Shown here piece after piece: positions 1-9,800 of a stretch of 64,000 nt of DNA. Origin of the DNA: Prionace glauca (taxonomy: Eukaryota > Chordata > Chondrichthyes > Carcharhiniformes > Carcharhinidae); the NCBI GenBank assembly GCA_037974335.1, contig CM075724.1:62336470-62400469 (forward strand). The letters run 5' to 3'. The position numbers were made by a program, and so were the translations under genes. Within the stretch, counting starts at the first letter, position 1, and each line of letters opens with the position of its first letter. The notes beneath the pieces are model-generated. The model searched no databases. It was not told the DNA's origin and saw only the letters and a program-made list of their open reading frames with translations.

Positions 1-166
1 GCAGGAAATTCCTCTGGAGGCGTGAGGGCTTTTCGGTCAAAATAAAGGGACTTACCACACCAAACCGACGCGCACCGGCTACAAAGAATAGCAAAGTTTT
101 TCACTCTTCAGCACTGACAACCAGAGGATACCTACTGCAGTTCTTAGTAGGTAACAAGAACAGCTT
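1..166. other. Unassigned sequence at the left edge with a splice-site-like pair
   Basis: No recognisable gene. On the minus strand a pyrimidine-rich acceptor-like TTTGCTATTCTTTGTAG is followed only 23 bases later by a consensus donor GTAAGT (around bases 50-90). This could be a micro-exon of the immunoglobulin-family locus that starts upstream on this strand, or chance. The low-complexity content is ordinary. Confidence 0.2.
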
Positions 167-926
167 GTACTTACTTACGGGGCGAAAAACTGCAGCAGGC
201 GACGGTGCAGAGGGACCTCGGGGTCCTTGTGCATGAGTCGCAAAAACCCAGCTTGCAGGTGCAGCAGGTGGTCAGGAAGGCGAATGGGATGCTGGCCTTC
301 ATAGCGAAGGGGATTGAATATAAAAGTAGGGAGGTCTTGCTGCAGCTGTATAGGGCATTGGTGAGGCCGCAGCTGGAGTACTGTGTGCAGTTTTGGGCGC
401 CGCACCTGCGCAAGGATGTTTTGGCCCTGGAGGGAGTGCAGAGGAGGTTTACTCGGCTGATACCGGAGTTGAGGGGATTGAGCTATGAGGAGAGGCTGAA
501 TAAACTAGGCTTGTACTCGTTAGAGTTTAGAAGAATGAGGGGAGATCTGATTGAGACGTATAAGATGATGAATGGGATGGATAGGATAGAGGTGGAGAGA
601 CTGTTCCCGCTCAAAAAAGACAGTAGGAGTCGGGGGCACAGCCTCAAGATAAAGGGGGGGCGGTTTAGAACAGAGTTGAGGAGGAACTTCTTCACTCAAA
701 GGGTGGTGAATCTCTGGAATTCTCTGCCTGTTGAAGTGGTGGAGGCTGCCTCGCTAAATATTTTTAAGAAACGGGTTGATGGGTTTTTGATAAGAGAAGG
801 GATTAAGGGTTATGGGGAGAGGGCGGGAAGGTGGAGCTGAGTCACGACAGATCAGCCATGATCTTATTGAATGGCGGGGCAGGCTCGAAGGGCCAGATGG
901 CCTACTCCTGCTCCTATTTCTTATGT
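167..926 (+). mobile_element. CR1-like LINE, 3' end (5'-truncated copy)
   Basis: From 205 to 840 an uninterrupted frame of 211 residues encodes the C-terminal third of a CR1-type ORF2: VQRDLGVLVHESQ, LVRPQLEYCVQFWAPHLRKD, LSYEERLNKLGLYSLEFRRMRGD and NLWNSLPVEVVEAASL are family hallmarks downstream of the reverse transcriptase. The copy ends in short TTCTTATG-type tandem units at about 905-935, as CR1 elements do. It is nearly identical to the copy at 39312-41195, so both are recent insertions of one subfamily. It begins abruptly inside the ORF, the usual 5' truncation. It lies on the 3' side of immunoglobulin-family locus 1 and in the opposite orientation. Confidence 0.9.
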
Positions 927-1254
927 TCTTATGTTCTTATAATATTCCAAACTGCCCAAACGCAACGTTATCAAACACAATCAAACCACATAAATAATAT
1001 TATGACAGCTGGAGGTAGAGTTGAGGGACCATCGAAAATGAGAGTTGGAAAGGCGGGGATACTCAGAGCGGGAGTTGGATTCAGACAGCGGAAGGCACTG
1101 TGCGGAGATAATGATTTTATCATACATCCAAATCAAATATTCAGGATAAAGAAATGACTACTAAAACTGATCATTTTTATGTGTACGTTTATTTCACTTG
1201 GCAAGAATTTGACGAGAAATAAGCGCATAAACCATGGAACCATATGAAATTTAA
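927..1254. other. Unassigned intron-like sequence
   Basis: I see no gene, repeat family or transmembrane-coding frame on either strand here. If locus 1 continues leftwards, this would be intron. Confidence 0.4.
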
Positions 1255-1740
1255 AGCACAGAAGGAGGCCACTCGGCTCATCTTGTCCATGCCAGCTCGT
1301 GGACACGAGGTGCCCTTTCTAATTTCACCTTCCCGCGTCCGGCTCTTAGCCCTGTGGCTTTCTTAAGCTGCAGATCCAGGTATTCTAAAAAAAGAGTTTA
1401 GGGTTTTTGCCTCCACCAACTCAGGCAGCGAATTCCAGACACCCACCACCGTTGTGTAAAAAAATGATATTCCTCGTGTCTTCTCTACACCTTCTGCCAC
1501 TTACATTAAATCTATAACCCCTGTTTATAGAATTCTCCGTGAAGGGAAACGATTTCATCCTGTCCATTCTATTTCTTCCCCTCATAATTGTGTACACCTC
1601 CATCAAGTCACTTCTCTGACTCCTTTTTTCCAAGGAAAATAATCTTAGCCTATCCAATCTCTCTTCTTAGCAACACTTTTGCAGCCCTGGCAATCTCCCG
1701 TTTCAGGAAAATGTTTTCCCTCCTCCAGCTACAAACTGTC
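1255..1740 (-). mobile_element. Degenerate CR1-like LINE, 3' fragment
   Basis: On the minus strand the residues DRLRLFSLEKRSQRSDLMEV and DRMKSFPFTENSINRGYRF match the conserved C-terminal block of CR1 ORF2 (LGLFSLEKRRLRGDLIEVYK, then LFP...DRTRG). The 3' end near 1255 carries the 'cagaaggaggcc...cggctca' string typical of these LINE tails. The copy has stops and lies within the presumed 3' part of locus 1. Confidence 0.75.
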
Positions 1741-1904
1741 TTAATCATTTTAATTCGTTACCATTGATATGACATTGAGATTAAATAAAGTCCACAATAA
1801 CCCTGTAAACTCGAGTTTGAAGAGCTGCTCAGCTACATTAATAATAAATAACACAAATCTGAGTCTTGACCCCCGCTCGTTTCTGTAAATGTTTGGAATC
1901 TTAC

Positions 1905-2201
1905 CTTGATTGACAGTGTATCTGACGCTGGCGGGCTCCTTAAGGGAGATATGAGATGCCAGACATGTATAAACGACTCCCTTCTGGAGAGGCTGCCCAT
2001 CTTTCAAATAACTGGAGACCTCAAAAAGACCATCCACTGTCTCGTTTCTCACAGTTTCTATTCCGGCCAGAATTTCCACACCATCTCTTAGCCAGGAGAT
2101 TTTTAAATCCTCCGGGTAAAATGCAGCCGTTTTGCACTCGAATCTTAGAGAAGACGCTGAATTCTTGTCAATCGGAACGATTTTCAGTGGTGTTGGAGGA
2201 A
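1905..2201 (-). CDS. Locus 1, C1-set immunoglobulin domain exon
   Basis: Exon of 297 bases, two bases plus 98 codons plus one base. Acceptor is CCTGTTAAAAG before TTCCTCC; donor is CAAG/GTAAGATT. It encodes a C1-set domain: first cysteine in RFECKTAAFYPED, core tryptophan in LKISWLRDG, second cysteine in VVYTCLASHISL, closing PASVRYTVNQ. One sequon, NET. The FYP motif and CxxxH-type ending are shared by antigen-receptor, MHC, SIRP and B7-H6 C1 domains. A 3.6-kb intron filled with repeats separates it from the V exon. Confidence 0.9.
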
Positions 2202-5200
2202 CTTTTAACAGGGGGAAAAAAATCATTTTTGAATTGAAAAGAGTAAATTCTCAAATGCCGAAACTCGATACACTTTTATACTCATACTGTGATAATACTT
2301 ACCGTGCTGTCGCGTCTTTTAAACTTCGGGCGTGCATTTATTTTATATAATGTAATACGACGCTCACCAAAATTGGCGATGTTTTGCAAGCGGATCATTC
2401 TCCCAGACATGGTTACAATCAGGGAAGGAAGTGTCACTGCTCGCAATTATAGCCATGATGTGGAGATGCCGGCGTTGGACTGGGGTAAACACAGTAAGAA
2501 GTCTCACAACACCAGGTTAAGGTCCAACAGGTTTATTTGCCAAATAAATGAATATTTACCAAATAAACATGTTGGACTTTAACGTGGTGTTGTGAGATTT
2601 CTTACGGAATTAAAGCCGCAGATCTTGGCGCGGGATTGTGTTTGGCAGCAGTGACCTCTATTCAGATTCTGATCCGAATATACATGATGTGGGTATGCCG
2701 GCGTTGGACTGGCGTAAACACAGTAAAAAGTCTGACAACACTAGGTTTTAGTCCAACCGATTTATTTGATAATAGACTCACAAGCTTTCGGGTTAGTCCT
2801 TTCGTCAGGTGAATGGAGAGTTCTGGCCTCAGACAGAGCATATAAAGCACAGACAGTTTAGAGATTACTGATTAGAATGCGAATCCTTACACCTAACCGC
2901 ACACATGAGGACGGTCTCAACAGGGATCTTGGGTTCATGTCGCACTATCTGTAACCCCCATGACTTACCTGGGTTTGCAAAACCTCACTTACTGTATTGT
3001 CTGGAGACAATACACATCTCTGTAACCTGTGATCAGTGCTCCTTCCACTCACATTGTCAGCCACTTCAGGTCTTGAACAGCAGGTTAGATATAAGGATTC
3101 CCATTCTAATCAGTAATCTCTAAACTGCCTGTGCTTTATATGCTCTGTCTGAGGCCAGAACTCTCCATTCACCTGACGAAAGTACTAACCCAAAAGCTTG
3201 TGAGTCTATTATCAAATAAATCGGTTGGACTAAAACCTGGTGTTGTCAGACTTTTTACCGAATATATGAGACAGGGAGCAGCAACCAGTCGGCAAGAACA
3301 TTGGGTTCTATTCGGGTTTTTCTGTAAGAATCATTGAGGTACTAAACGTTGTGTATTCGTTTGAAAAATGACCCACTTCAAATATTTAATGTTTCCAAAC
3401 GTATTTTGTTTTACTGATTAATGTTAAGATGAGTGAAATCAAAATACCTCCGATATTTAAACTGGCTCCAGACAAGATATAGTTACATGTATAGATTAAA
3501 ACCTGTCAGTTACCATTGATTACACAATATTTCAATGCCCGTGGTTGAGATTTCAGACCGTGCATCTTTCACCAAAACATCTTTCTGGGGGCGGGATGCG
3601 AGTATTTTGCAAGCCAGGATAATTTTTGATAATTATATATCGCTATGTAGATCACAACACCCAGGAATTAATTCCAGAGATAAAAACAGGCCATGTTGGG
3701 TAAACTCAGCTGGGTTGACTGAGTTTTCATTTCAGATTTCCAGCATCCGCAGTATTTTGTTTTTATTTGACGGGATCGTTTGCCCTGCTGCAATTTTACT
3801 CGATCTGCTGAACACATTTTGTCTGGAGAAGATTTTGCTTCGAACAGTCCAAAGTTACAATTTTCTGATGTGAACCGCTCTATCTATCTGTCCACTCTAT
3901 CGGTCTTCTACCTCAACATCCTTCTGTTCATGGGGACTGTACACAGAAGTAATGAATTACATACACCAGGTTTATAGAAATGTTCGGTGGTATCCATTCT
4001 CCACTTTAACAGTTGTGAGTGCATCATAGAAAGCCCAATTAGCGTACCCCAGAGGTTCAAGCAAGGGCATCGGGCACTTTAACTGTCCTGTAAAGTCCAG
4101 GATCCGGGGTGGAATTCAGCATTGAGGAAAAGATCAAAACCCTCCTTCTCAGTGGATTGTAGGATTCCATTGTGGAAATACCTTGGAATTTCAAACAAGT
4201 TACTAATGGACACAACTACAAACATATAAACTATTATACTAGGAACAGGGCTCCATTCAGCCCGACTCATTGTGCTCTGCCCAACCTTGGTGGTAGTGAT
4301 TAGCACTGCTTTCTCACGAAGCTAGGGAGCCGGGTTCAATTCCAGCCTCGGGTCGGTGTAGAGTTTGCACGTTCTCCCCTTGTCTGCGTGGGTTTCCTCC
4401 CAGTGCTCCGATTTCCTCCCACACTCCAAAGATGTGCTGATTAGATGGGTTGGCCATGCTAAATCGTCCCTTAACGTTAGGTGGTTTAGCAGGGTAAACG
4501 CGTAGGGTTAGGGGGATGGGGCCTGGCTGTTGTCGGTGCAGGTTCGATGGGCCAAATGCTGCAGGTATTCTATGATTCTGCCTGATCTCTAACTTAACTC
4601 CATTTGTCCGACTTAATTCATTCTTAGCAAAAATCGTGCCGTCGCAAATTTCAGGCAATGACGTAATGAGAGTGTTACGTCGGCAATTTCGAGAATGGGC
4701 GGAAAAGGAATCTGATTTTGGAAATACTTGTTGCTGTACTCGGGGAATTTTCACCTGTATTTATCATGAAGGTACTGAGAGTGAGGGTTCAGAAAAGATT
4801 TGTTGGAGATTTATCAGAGTCAAGGGACTTAGGTTATGTGCAGAGACTGAAGAAGCTACGGTTGTTCTCTTTAGATCTGATTGTTTTAAGAGGAGGCCAA
4901 TTTTGATAAAGTCAGTAAGCAGGAAGTGTTCTCAGTGACACAAGGGTCGGCAACCAGAATGTGTTTGGCAAAAGAATGTAAGGATTCTGATCTTTGAGTG
5001 GAAAGTAATTACAGTCTAGTCCCTGTTATTACTACCATGTTTTTCAGCTTAAATCGTGAGCAGTGAGTGTCGGGATCCCGATTGATTTTCGCTTCCTGGT
5101 GAGATCAACTAATTCGGCAGCGAGCGAATTTCGAAACGGCCCTCAACAACCTGAAATGCCGTGAATAACCGCTCTTACTTTCCTCGAAATCTTGCAATCA

Positions 5201-6365
5201 CCTTTGCGGGAAAAGGGGGGGGGGGGCGGGAAGGTGGGGTTGGGGGATAGGGCGAGGGGGGCGAGGCGTGCTGTGTTACTCCGTGCAGTTCTTGCCTCGC
5301 ACGTCGCCAATATCCCTTCCTCTTTGATGTAAATTGAATGATCTTTGAAGTTTTGTAAAAGATTTGACTTGGGAGGTGTTAAGATTGCTTACATTGTTCA
5401 ATTGTGACACCATTGCAGCGATAAAGAACCAGACCCTGACATTCCATTACAACATCAATGCAAAATACTGCAGAGGCTGGACATTTGAAATACAAACCGA
5501 AAATATCGGGAATGTTCAGAGTTCGGGCAACATCTGTGTAGAGAAACTGAGTTAATGTTTCGGATCATTTCATCATCGACATGAAAGGTTAACTTTGTTT
5601 CCCTCCACAGAGAGAACTGACCTGATGAGATTATTTCGTGTATTTCCAATGCTTAATTTCAAAATGAAAATATCCACTATGCATCGAGGTCAGTGGAAGA
5701 TAATCTAGTGTTCTGTAAAAAGAATTCGTTAAAACCAGCTTTTCCACTAGTGATAAAAAGGATCAAATTGCATATATGGCGCTGAGCTGAAATCCTCCCG
5801 TTTACAATCACACTTACCGTACACAGTAAGCTGGGTGCCAGTTCCAGTTTGATTAGATTTTTCTAGATATTTTACTTTACAATAATACACTCCGGAATCT
5901 GCAAAAGTCACATTCAGCAATTCAAGCGAACTACTTCCCTTGTTCGCATCAAATCGCTTTCTGCTGTCTGGTTCGAGAAAGGATTGCTCTCCACGTCTCC
6001 ACCAACGAACATCAGGCATATCTGGAAATAAGGGAAATGTGCAGAGTATGGAAGCATTCGCGCCTCTGCTCACCTTCAAGTATTTAGGGATCTGAACCAC
6101 TTTGTTCCAAGTTACTCCGGCGGCTGTCAGGAAATAACAAAGGCGGTGATATAACAGATAAAGAAAAATAACCGAGCGAAGTAAATTACAAAAACAAGTA
6201 ATCGAATTAGAGAAGCACAGTATCCAATTTTATAGTGGGTAACAGCTGTATAGTCTTTTAAATTAGGACCTGCCATTGTAAAATCGGCAGCATCTAATAA
6301 CGAAATGTACCTGGCCAAAACACGCCCAGAAGAGCCATGTAGTGAACTGTAACTTGTATCGACAT
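1905..6365 (-). CDS. V-C1 immunoglobulin-superfamily receptor gene, locus 1 (partial, 3' end not identified)
   Basis: Three exons are visible on the minus strand: leader 6311-6365, V domain 5818-6123, C1 domain 1905-2201. All junctions have GT donors and AG acceptors and are phase 1, the standard immunoglobulin-superfamily pattern, and the joined frame is open. The encoded product would be a cell-surface or secreted protein with one V and one C1 domain. V ends in a J-like strand (GTGTQLTVYG) within the same exon, as in NKp30, SIRP and fish NITR proteins. C1 resembles SIRP and B7-H6 (FYPEDLKISW, then YTCLASH). I could not find a transmembrane exon between 1 and 1904, so it probably lies outside the window. 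Four N-glycosylation sequons are present. Locus 2 and pseudogene locus 3 are paralogs. Family level is firm; orthology to any named gene is not. Confidence 0.85.
2458..2605. repeat. Palindromic Penelope-like element terminus
   Basis: The string 'gatgtggagatgccggcg' leads into 'cacaacaccaggttaaggtc', and about 60 bases later the inverted 'ggactttaacgtggtgttgt' appears. This is a short foldback of the same terminal sequence found at 2684-2770, 3215-3275, 6940-6975 and 12660-12720. It looks like the two ends of a Penelope-like insertion with nearly all of the body missing. Confidence 0.65.
2684..3275 (+). mobile_element. Penelope-like element, 3' end with inverted partial copy
   Basis: Bases about 2890-2955 on the plus strand read THEDGLNRDLGFMSHYL then stop, the C-terminal end of the GIY-YIG endonuclease of a Penelope-like element also seen at 12655-13300. 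The 3' untranslated part runs to 3275. Bases 2684-2890 repeat that 3' part in inverted orientation, so the insertion is flanked by an inverted partial copy, an arrangement common in this superfamily. Each arm carries a hammerhead-like core: CTGACGA, a short hairpin, then GAAA (AAAA in the plus arm), at 3173-3196 and, inverted, 2786-2807. The element lies in the V-C1 intron of locus 1. Confidence 0.75.
4270..4580 (+). mobile_element. tRNA-derived SINE (family A)
   Basis: It has a tRNA-like head (GGTGGTAGTGATTAGCACTGC, with B box GGTTCAATTCC), the family body 'tctgcgtgggtttcctccc ... gctaaat', and a LINE-like tail 'cgatgggccaaatg ... tattctatgattct'. The same body occurs at least ten more times in the window. 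Plus strand, in the large intron of locus 1. Moderately diverged. Confidence 0.9.
4750..4990 (+). mobile_element. Degenerate LINE 3' fragment
   Basis: 'gcagagactgaagaagctac' and 'agggtcggcaaccagaatgt' followed by 'ttggcaaaagaa' match the C-terminal coding and tail region of an old LINE whose minus-strand relatives lie at 7560-7800, 21480-21910 and 45845-46070. No open frame remains. Confidence 0.55.
5215..5265 (+). repeat. Poly-G tract
   Basis: A run of twelve to thirteen G followed by further GGG groups. It could form a G-quadruplex, or it may be slippage-prone simple sequence. It lies in the V-C1 intron of locus 1. Confidence 0.6.
5455..5650 (-). repeat. Dispersed repeat with hammerhead-like remnant
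   Basis: 'gcaacatctgtgtagagaaa' and 'gagttaatgtttcgg' match the repeat seen better preserved at 46800-46925. On the minus strand the order ATGATGA, then about 10 bases, then GAAAC is a decayed form of the CTGANGA-hairpin-GAAAC core. Fragments of the same repeat occur near 3715-3755, 7120-7215 and 23500-23570. Confidence 0.5.
5818..6123 (-). CDS. Locus 1, V-set domain exon with built-in J-like strand
   Basis: Exon of 306 bases, phase 1 at both ends. Acceptor is TTTCCTGACAG before CCGCCGG; donor is TACG/GTAAGTG. The mature protein would begin near AAGVTWNKVVQIPKYL. Canonical V-set landmarks are present: first cysteine in ASILCTFPLF, the tryptophan pair VRWWRRGE, a hydrophobic SSLELLNVTF strand, D-S-G-V-Y-Y-C, then the G-strand TGTGTQLTVY with the G-x-G-T bulge of rearranged or VJ-type V domains. 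Sequons NAS, NVT and NQT suggest surface exposure. The exon is fully open. Confidence 0.92.
6311..6365 (-). CDS. Locus 1, start codon and leader exon
   Basis: ATG at 6365 opens 18 codons plus one base, ending at a GTACAT donor. It encodes MSIQVTVHYMALLGVFWP, a short hydrophobic leader; the internal methionine before ALLGVFW is an alternative start. The phase-1 end matches the V exon. The 187-base intron is short and ends in a good pyrimidine tract. Locus 2 has a leader exon in the same place with the same GTAC donor, which supports the assignment. Confidence 0.8.
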
Positions 6366-6440
6366 ATTGCATTTCCTTGGCTACTTACTGCAAATGACAA
6401 TGCTATCTACGATGATTTGCTAAGTAATAGATTTCATCGT

Positions 6441-6481
6441 TAAATATACGAAACGTGTGACCATGACATGAAAGATCACAT
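6441..6481 (-). promoter_or_regulatory. Putative core promoter of locus 1
   Basis: On the minus strand a TATA-like GTATATTTA lies at 6441-6449, about 76 bases upstream of the ATG. About 30 bases further upstream is CATGTGAT (plus-strand ATCACATG, 6474-6481). Locus 2 has a TATA box at nearly the same distance and ATCACGTG in the equivalent place, so the arrangement is shared. Confidence 0.5.
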
Positions 6482-6514
6482 GATTCAAACAGCGTATTGT
6501 GTTCGTTTACATTG

Positions 6515-6560
6515 GGGGGAGGGACGGGGTCGGGGGGGGGGGTGGAGGGGAGTAGAAGCT
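6515..6560 (+). repeat. G-rich simple sequence
   Basis: Runs of G up to about twelve long, with four or more GGG groups within 45 bases just upstream of the putative promoter of locus 1. Potential G-quadruplex. Confidence 0.6.
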
Positions 6561-6859
6561 GACCTCCTAACTGCCGCCGAAAGGCTATCAGTTAAAGATC
6601 AATTTTTTGCTGCCTCTTTCGGAACACTTCGTCCCCGATTTTCTTTGTCAATACCAGACTTTGATTCTTCACTTAATCCTGAAAATAATGATGCCCGCTG
6701 CGGGCGGCCTTCCAGCACTTCATCTGAGATATTCTTCTTCCTGTAGGAGCACAAAGTCTGCAAATATTTAAACCTGAGTACTTTGAACTGAGTGCGATCG
6801 GGACCTCAAGCAACCTCCAGCTATCTGACTTGTAGCAGAATCACTGGAATAACCATTCA

Positions 6860-6990
6860 GATTAACAATCTCCCTATATTAGTTGCACACCACTCACCCG
6901 ATGAAGGAGCAGCGCTCCGAAAGCTCGTGATACCAAATAAACCTGCCGGACTTAAATCTGGTGTTATGAGACTTATTATATTAATTCCAA
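6860..6990 (+). mobile_element. Penelope-like element 3' end with hammerhead-like hairpin
   Basis: 'ccgatgaaggagcagcgctc' followed by 'cgaaagctcgtg' (6898-6930) gives a near-CTGATGA box, a perfect GGAGC-AGC-GCTCC stem and a GAAA box. It then continues into the terminal 'ggacttaaatctggtgtt' shared with the elements at 2684-3275 and 12655-13300. It is only a short 3' remnant. Confidence 0.65.
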
Positions 6991-8489
6991 AGTTGTTGAG
7001 GCCAAGTTTAACCTCATAGAGCCAGACATGAAATTTTAGCCCTATATCTACATGTCTCCATTTTACAGTCCAGCAGATCTGATGCGCAACAAGTGACTGT
7101 CGTGGAAATAACAATAGCAAAATACCACGGATACCAGAAACCTGGAAAAAGAAACCCAGAAAGCGCTGTAAACAACTCAGCAGGCTTCTCAGTATCTGCA
7201 GAGCGAGCAAACTATTAAAATTTCGAGTCGAATATAACTTTATTTGAAGGAAGGATTTTTTGCGGTGTGTTGGGTGATTTCCGCAGATGGAATTGCCAGG
7301 AGAAGAAAACTAAATCGACCCTCGTCAAGCTGGTTGCAAAGGGAAAGGACATCTCAATAAAAGTAAGGCCGATTATTTGCGACATTCAGTTTGTGATGGG
7401 TTGCAGTTTTCAAATCCGCTCTTTTGTCGACTTAGTTGATCTGAATCAGGGGAGGAATTCAACCAGGAATCCTGTTCCTCGCTGCCGCCCATTGCAGCTG
7501 CAGGCTTGGTAAGAACAGGATGAGACTAGACTGTAACTAACTTCCATCTGTACACTCGAAATCTCTGGTTCTTTTGCCAATCACCATAAATCTGTTTTCT
7601 ATTTCCCGATGTTTGTGTTACAGGGAACACTTCTTACTTTATCAAAATTGTTCATAACTTTAAGGTCGCCATGCAGCCTCGTTTTAACCTTCTGGACTCT
7701 AAGGAAAACGACCATAGCTTCTCCGGTCTCTCCTCCTAATCCCAGTCCCCAACTTTGGCAAATCTTCAACAAATCTACGCCCTTTCTAAATCCCCGACAT
7801 CCTTCAAACTTGAGCAGAGTTGTCTAGCTCAGGCTGAACTGGTGTTTTATGAAGGTTTAGGATAGCTTCCTTACTGCATTCTTCTCTCTGTTAAAGAAGT
7901 CCCGTGTTCTCAGCAGCTTCCTCATTTGTTCCGAAACCTTCAAATATCGCATATTCACCCCGAGATCTTTACTTTCATTGAAATCTCCTTTCTCTCTGCA
8001 ATCAGCGAAATGCGATTATCTCAGTTTCTCCTCATAGTTCTATATTTACAGAGGATAGCAAAGGTGACAGATCTTTAGTAAATATAACTGTAAGTGAGCT
8101 GACATCTGAGCTAATTAGATGCGGGTTAGCCATACAATTACTTCTGTTATTTGGTAACAGTGAATGCAAATTCAATCTTGCCGTGAGACAAATGATAGCG
8201 AAATGGAATAGATAGTATTTCTAATTACTCCGGTGTGTTCTGAAGGAGGGAACTCTTGGTAGCAGCTTGATTAGTGAAGAATAATTGTCCGCCCCAACTG
8301 TCCTCCCTTACTGAATCCAATATTCGCCCCTATAGAGGAACCTGCTATCCCGCGGGGATTTACAAGGAACAACTAAAATAAAAAAGAATCATGATGGTCA
8401 ACATTGAAACAGCTCCAGAACGCTAGGCTCAAGAATGTCATAATTGTTTGTGATCCTTCTCGTGTCTGCTCCTGATTTTTTCAAAGGGA
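6991..8489. other. Intergenic sequence with old repeat scraps
   Basis: 7120-7215 holds a scrap of the dispersed 'aactcagcaggc...atctgcagagc' repeat. 7560-7800 on the minus strand matches the C-terminal block of an old LINE ('ggactctaaggaaaacgacc'). The rest, including small open frames, shows no family that I recognise. Confidence 0.45.
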
Positions 8490-8825
8490 AGAAAGCGGCG
8501 GCACGCTGACACAGTGCCTCTACTTACTCATTCACCTCTGCCTCACAGCGCCAGGGACCCGGGTTCGATTTCAGCCTTGGGTGACTGTGTGAAGTTTGCA
8601 CATTCTTTCGATGTCTGCGTGGGTTTCCTCCAGGTGCTCCAGTTTCCTCTCACAGTTCAAAGTTTAGGTGGACTGGCCCTTAGTGCTCCAAGTGTGTAAT
8701 TCAGGGGGATTGTGCGGGGTTACAGAGATGGGGAGGGAGGGTGTTTGGTAAACTGCTCTGTCGGAAATTCGGTGCTGACTTGATGGGCAAAAAGGCCTTC
8801 TACCGGACTGTAGGGATTCTAAAAA
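8490..8825 (+). mobile_element. tRNA-derived SINE (family A), diverged
   Basis: 'cgccagggacccgggttcga' marks the B-box region, 'tctgcgtgggtttcctccag' the body and 'cttgatgggcaaaaaggcct ... gtagggattct' the tail. The head is interrupted by extra bases near 8505-8535. Confidence 0.8.
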
Positions 8826-9534
8826 TGCTGCATGACATTTTCCATTAGAAGCGCCTGCAGTGGTGAGTAAACCTTAAGATTATGTCACAGACCAATAATC
8901 TTTCATTGAACAGAAGATCTAGAATCATGAAAACAAAACTGATGAATGTTGGAAACATGAAATTAAACATCAAATATTCGAAGTGAAATAATTTTTCTGT
9001 GGAAAAAGTTAGGAGTCACTGAGAGACTGATGTACTCCTAAAGATTCAATCATATGGCCTTGTCCATGTAATGTGAAATGACATTGGAGCAAGAATCGCT
9101 CTCGTTCGCTCTGTGAGAAGGGCAGTGAGTAGGAGAATCGGAGGAGGGAAATGGTGAATGGGAGGGGGTGAGAGAGAAGCAGCTAATGGGATGGTCAGGA
9201 CAGAGAAATGGCGAGCGGGAAATTTGGGAGAGGGACTTGGCGAGTGGGAGTTTCAGCAAGTGGGAAGTTTAAGAGAGGTGGTACGCAGATGGGTCGGGAA
9301 AGGCGACAAAAGATGAAAGTGGCGGTGAGCAGAAGCTTTGAGAAAGCAGCAAGCATGAGAAAAATAATGGGGTCAGTAAGTTATGTGGCGTTAACAAGTT
9401 AGTTGGAGTATTTTTCTGCCAGCTAGGTTTAAAGCAGCACATAGAATCTTTCAATCAGCTCCATATAACAATGCTGAGTCTATTAGAGAGAGATGGCATT
9501 TAGATTTAATTGATAATGGTAAACAAACGTGTCA

Positions 9535-9800
9535 ACCTGAGCTCATTAGTAGTACTTCGATTCCTGGCTTGGGTCACGGTCTGTGGAGTTTCCACGTTCT
9601 CTCTGTGTCTGCGTGGGTTTCCTCCGGGTGCTCCCGTTTCCTGCCACAGTCCAGAGATGTTCAGATTAGGTGCATTGACCATGCTAAATTCTCTCTCAGT
9701 GGAACCAAACAGGCGCCGAAGTGGCGACAAGGGGATTTTCACAGTAATTTGATTGCAGTGTTAATGTAAGCCTCCTTGTGACACTAATAAATAAACTTTA
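9535..9800 (+). mobile_element. tRNA-derived SINE, variant ending in 'aataaataaac'
   Basis: It has the same body as family A ('ctgcgtgggtttcctccggg'), but the 3' part is different: 'acaggcgccgaagtggcgac', 'ttttcacagtaatttgattg' and a final 'gacactaataaataaactt'. The head is truncated. The two tail types in one window suggest two SINE subfamilies that share a body. Confidence 0.85.

Noticed and set aside
1956-2237. Plus-strand open frame overlapping the C1 exon of locus 1
   Set aside because: Antisense shadow of the exon.
4270-4580. tRNA genes at the A- and B-box sites of the SINE copies
   Set aside because: They belong to repeated SINE heads with the same body and tail; no clover-leaf with a CCA-end acceptor stem is formed.
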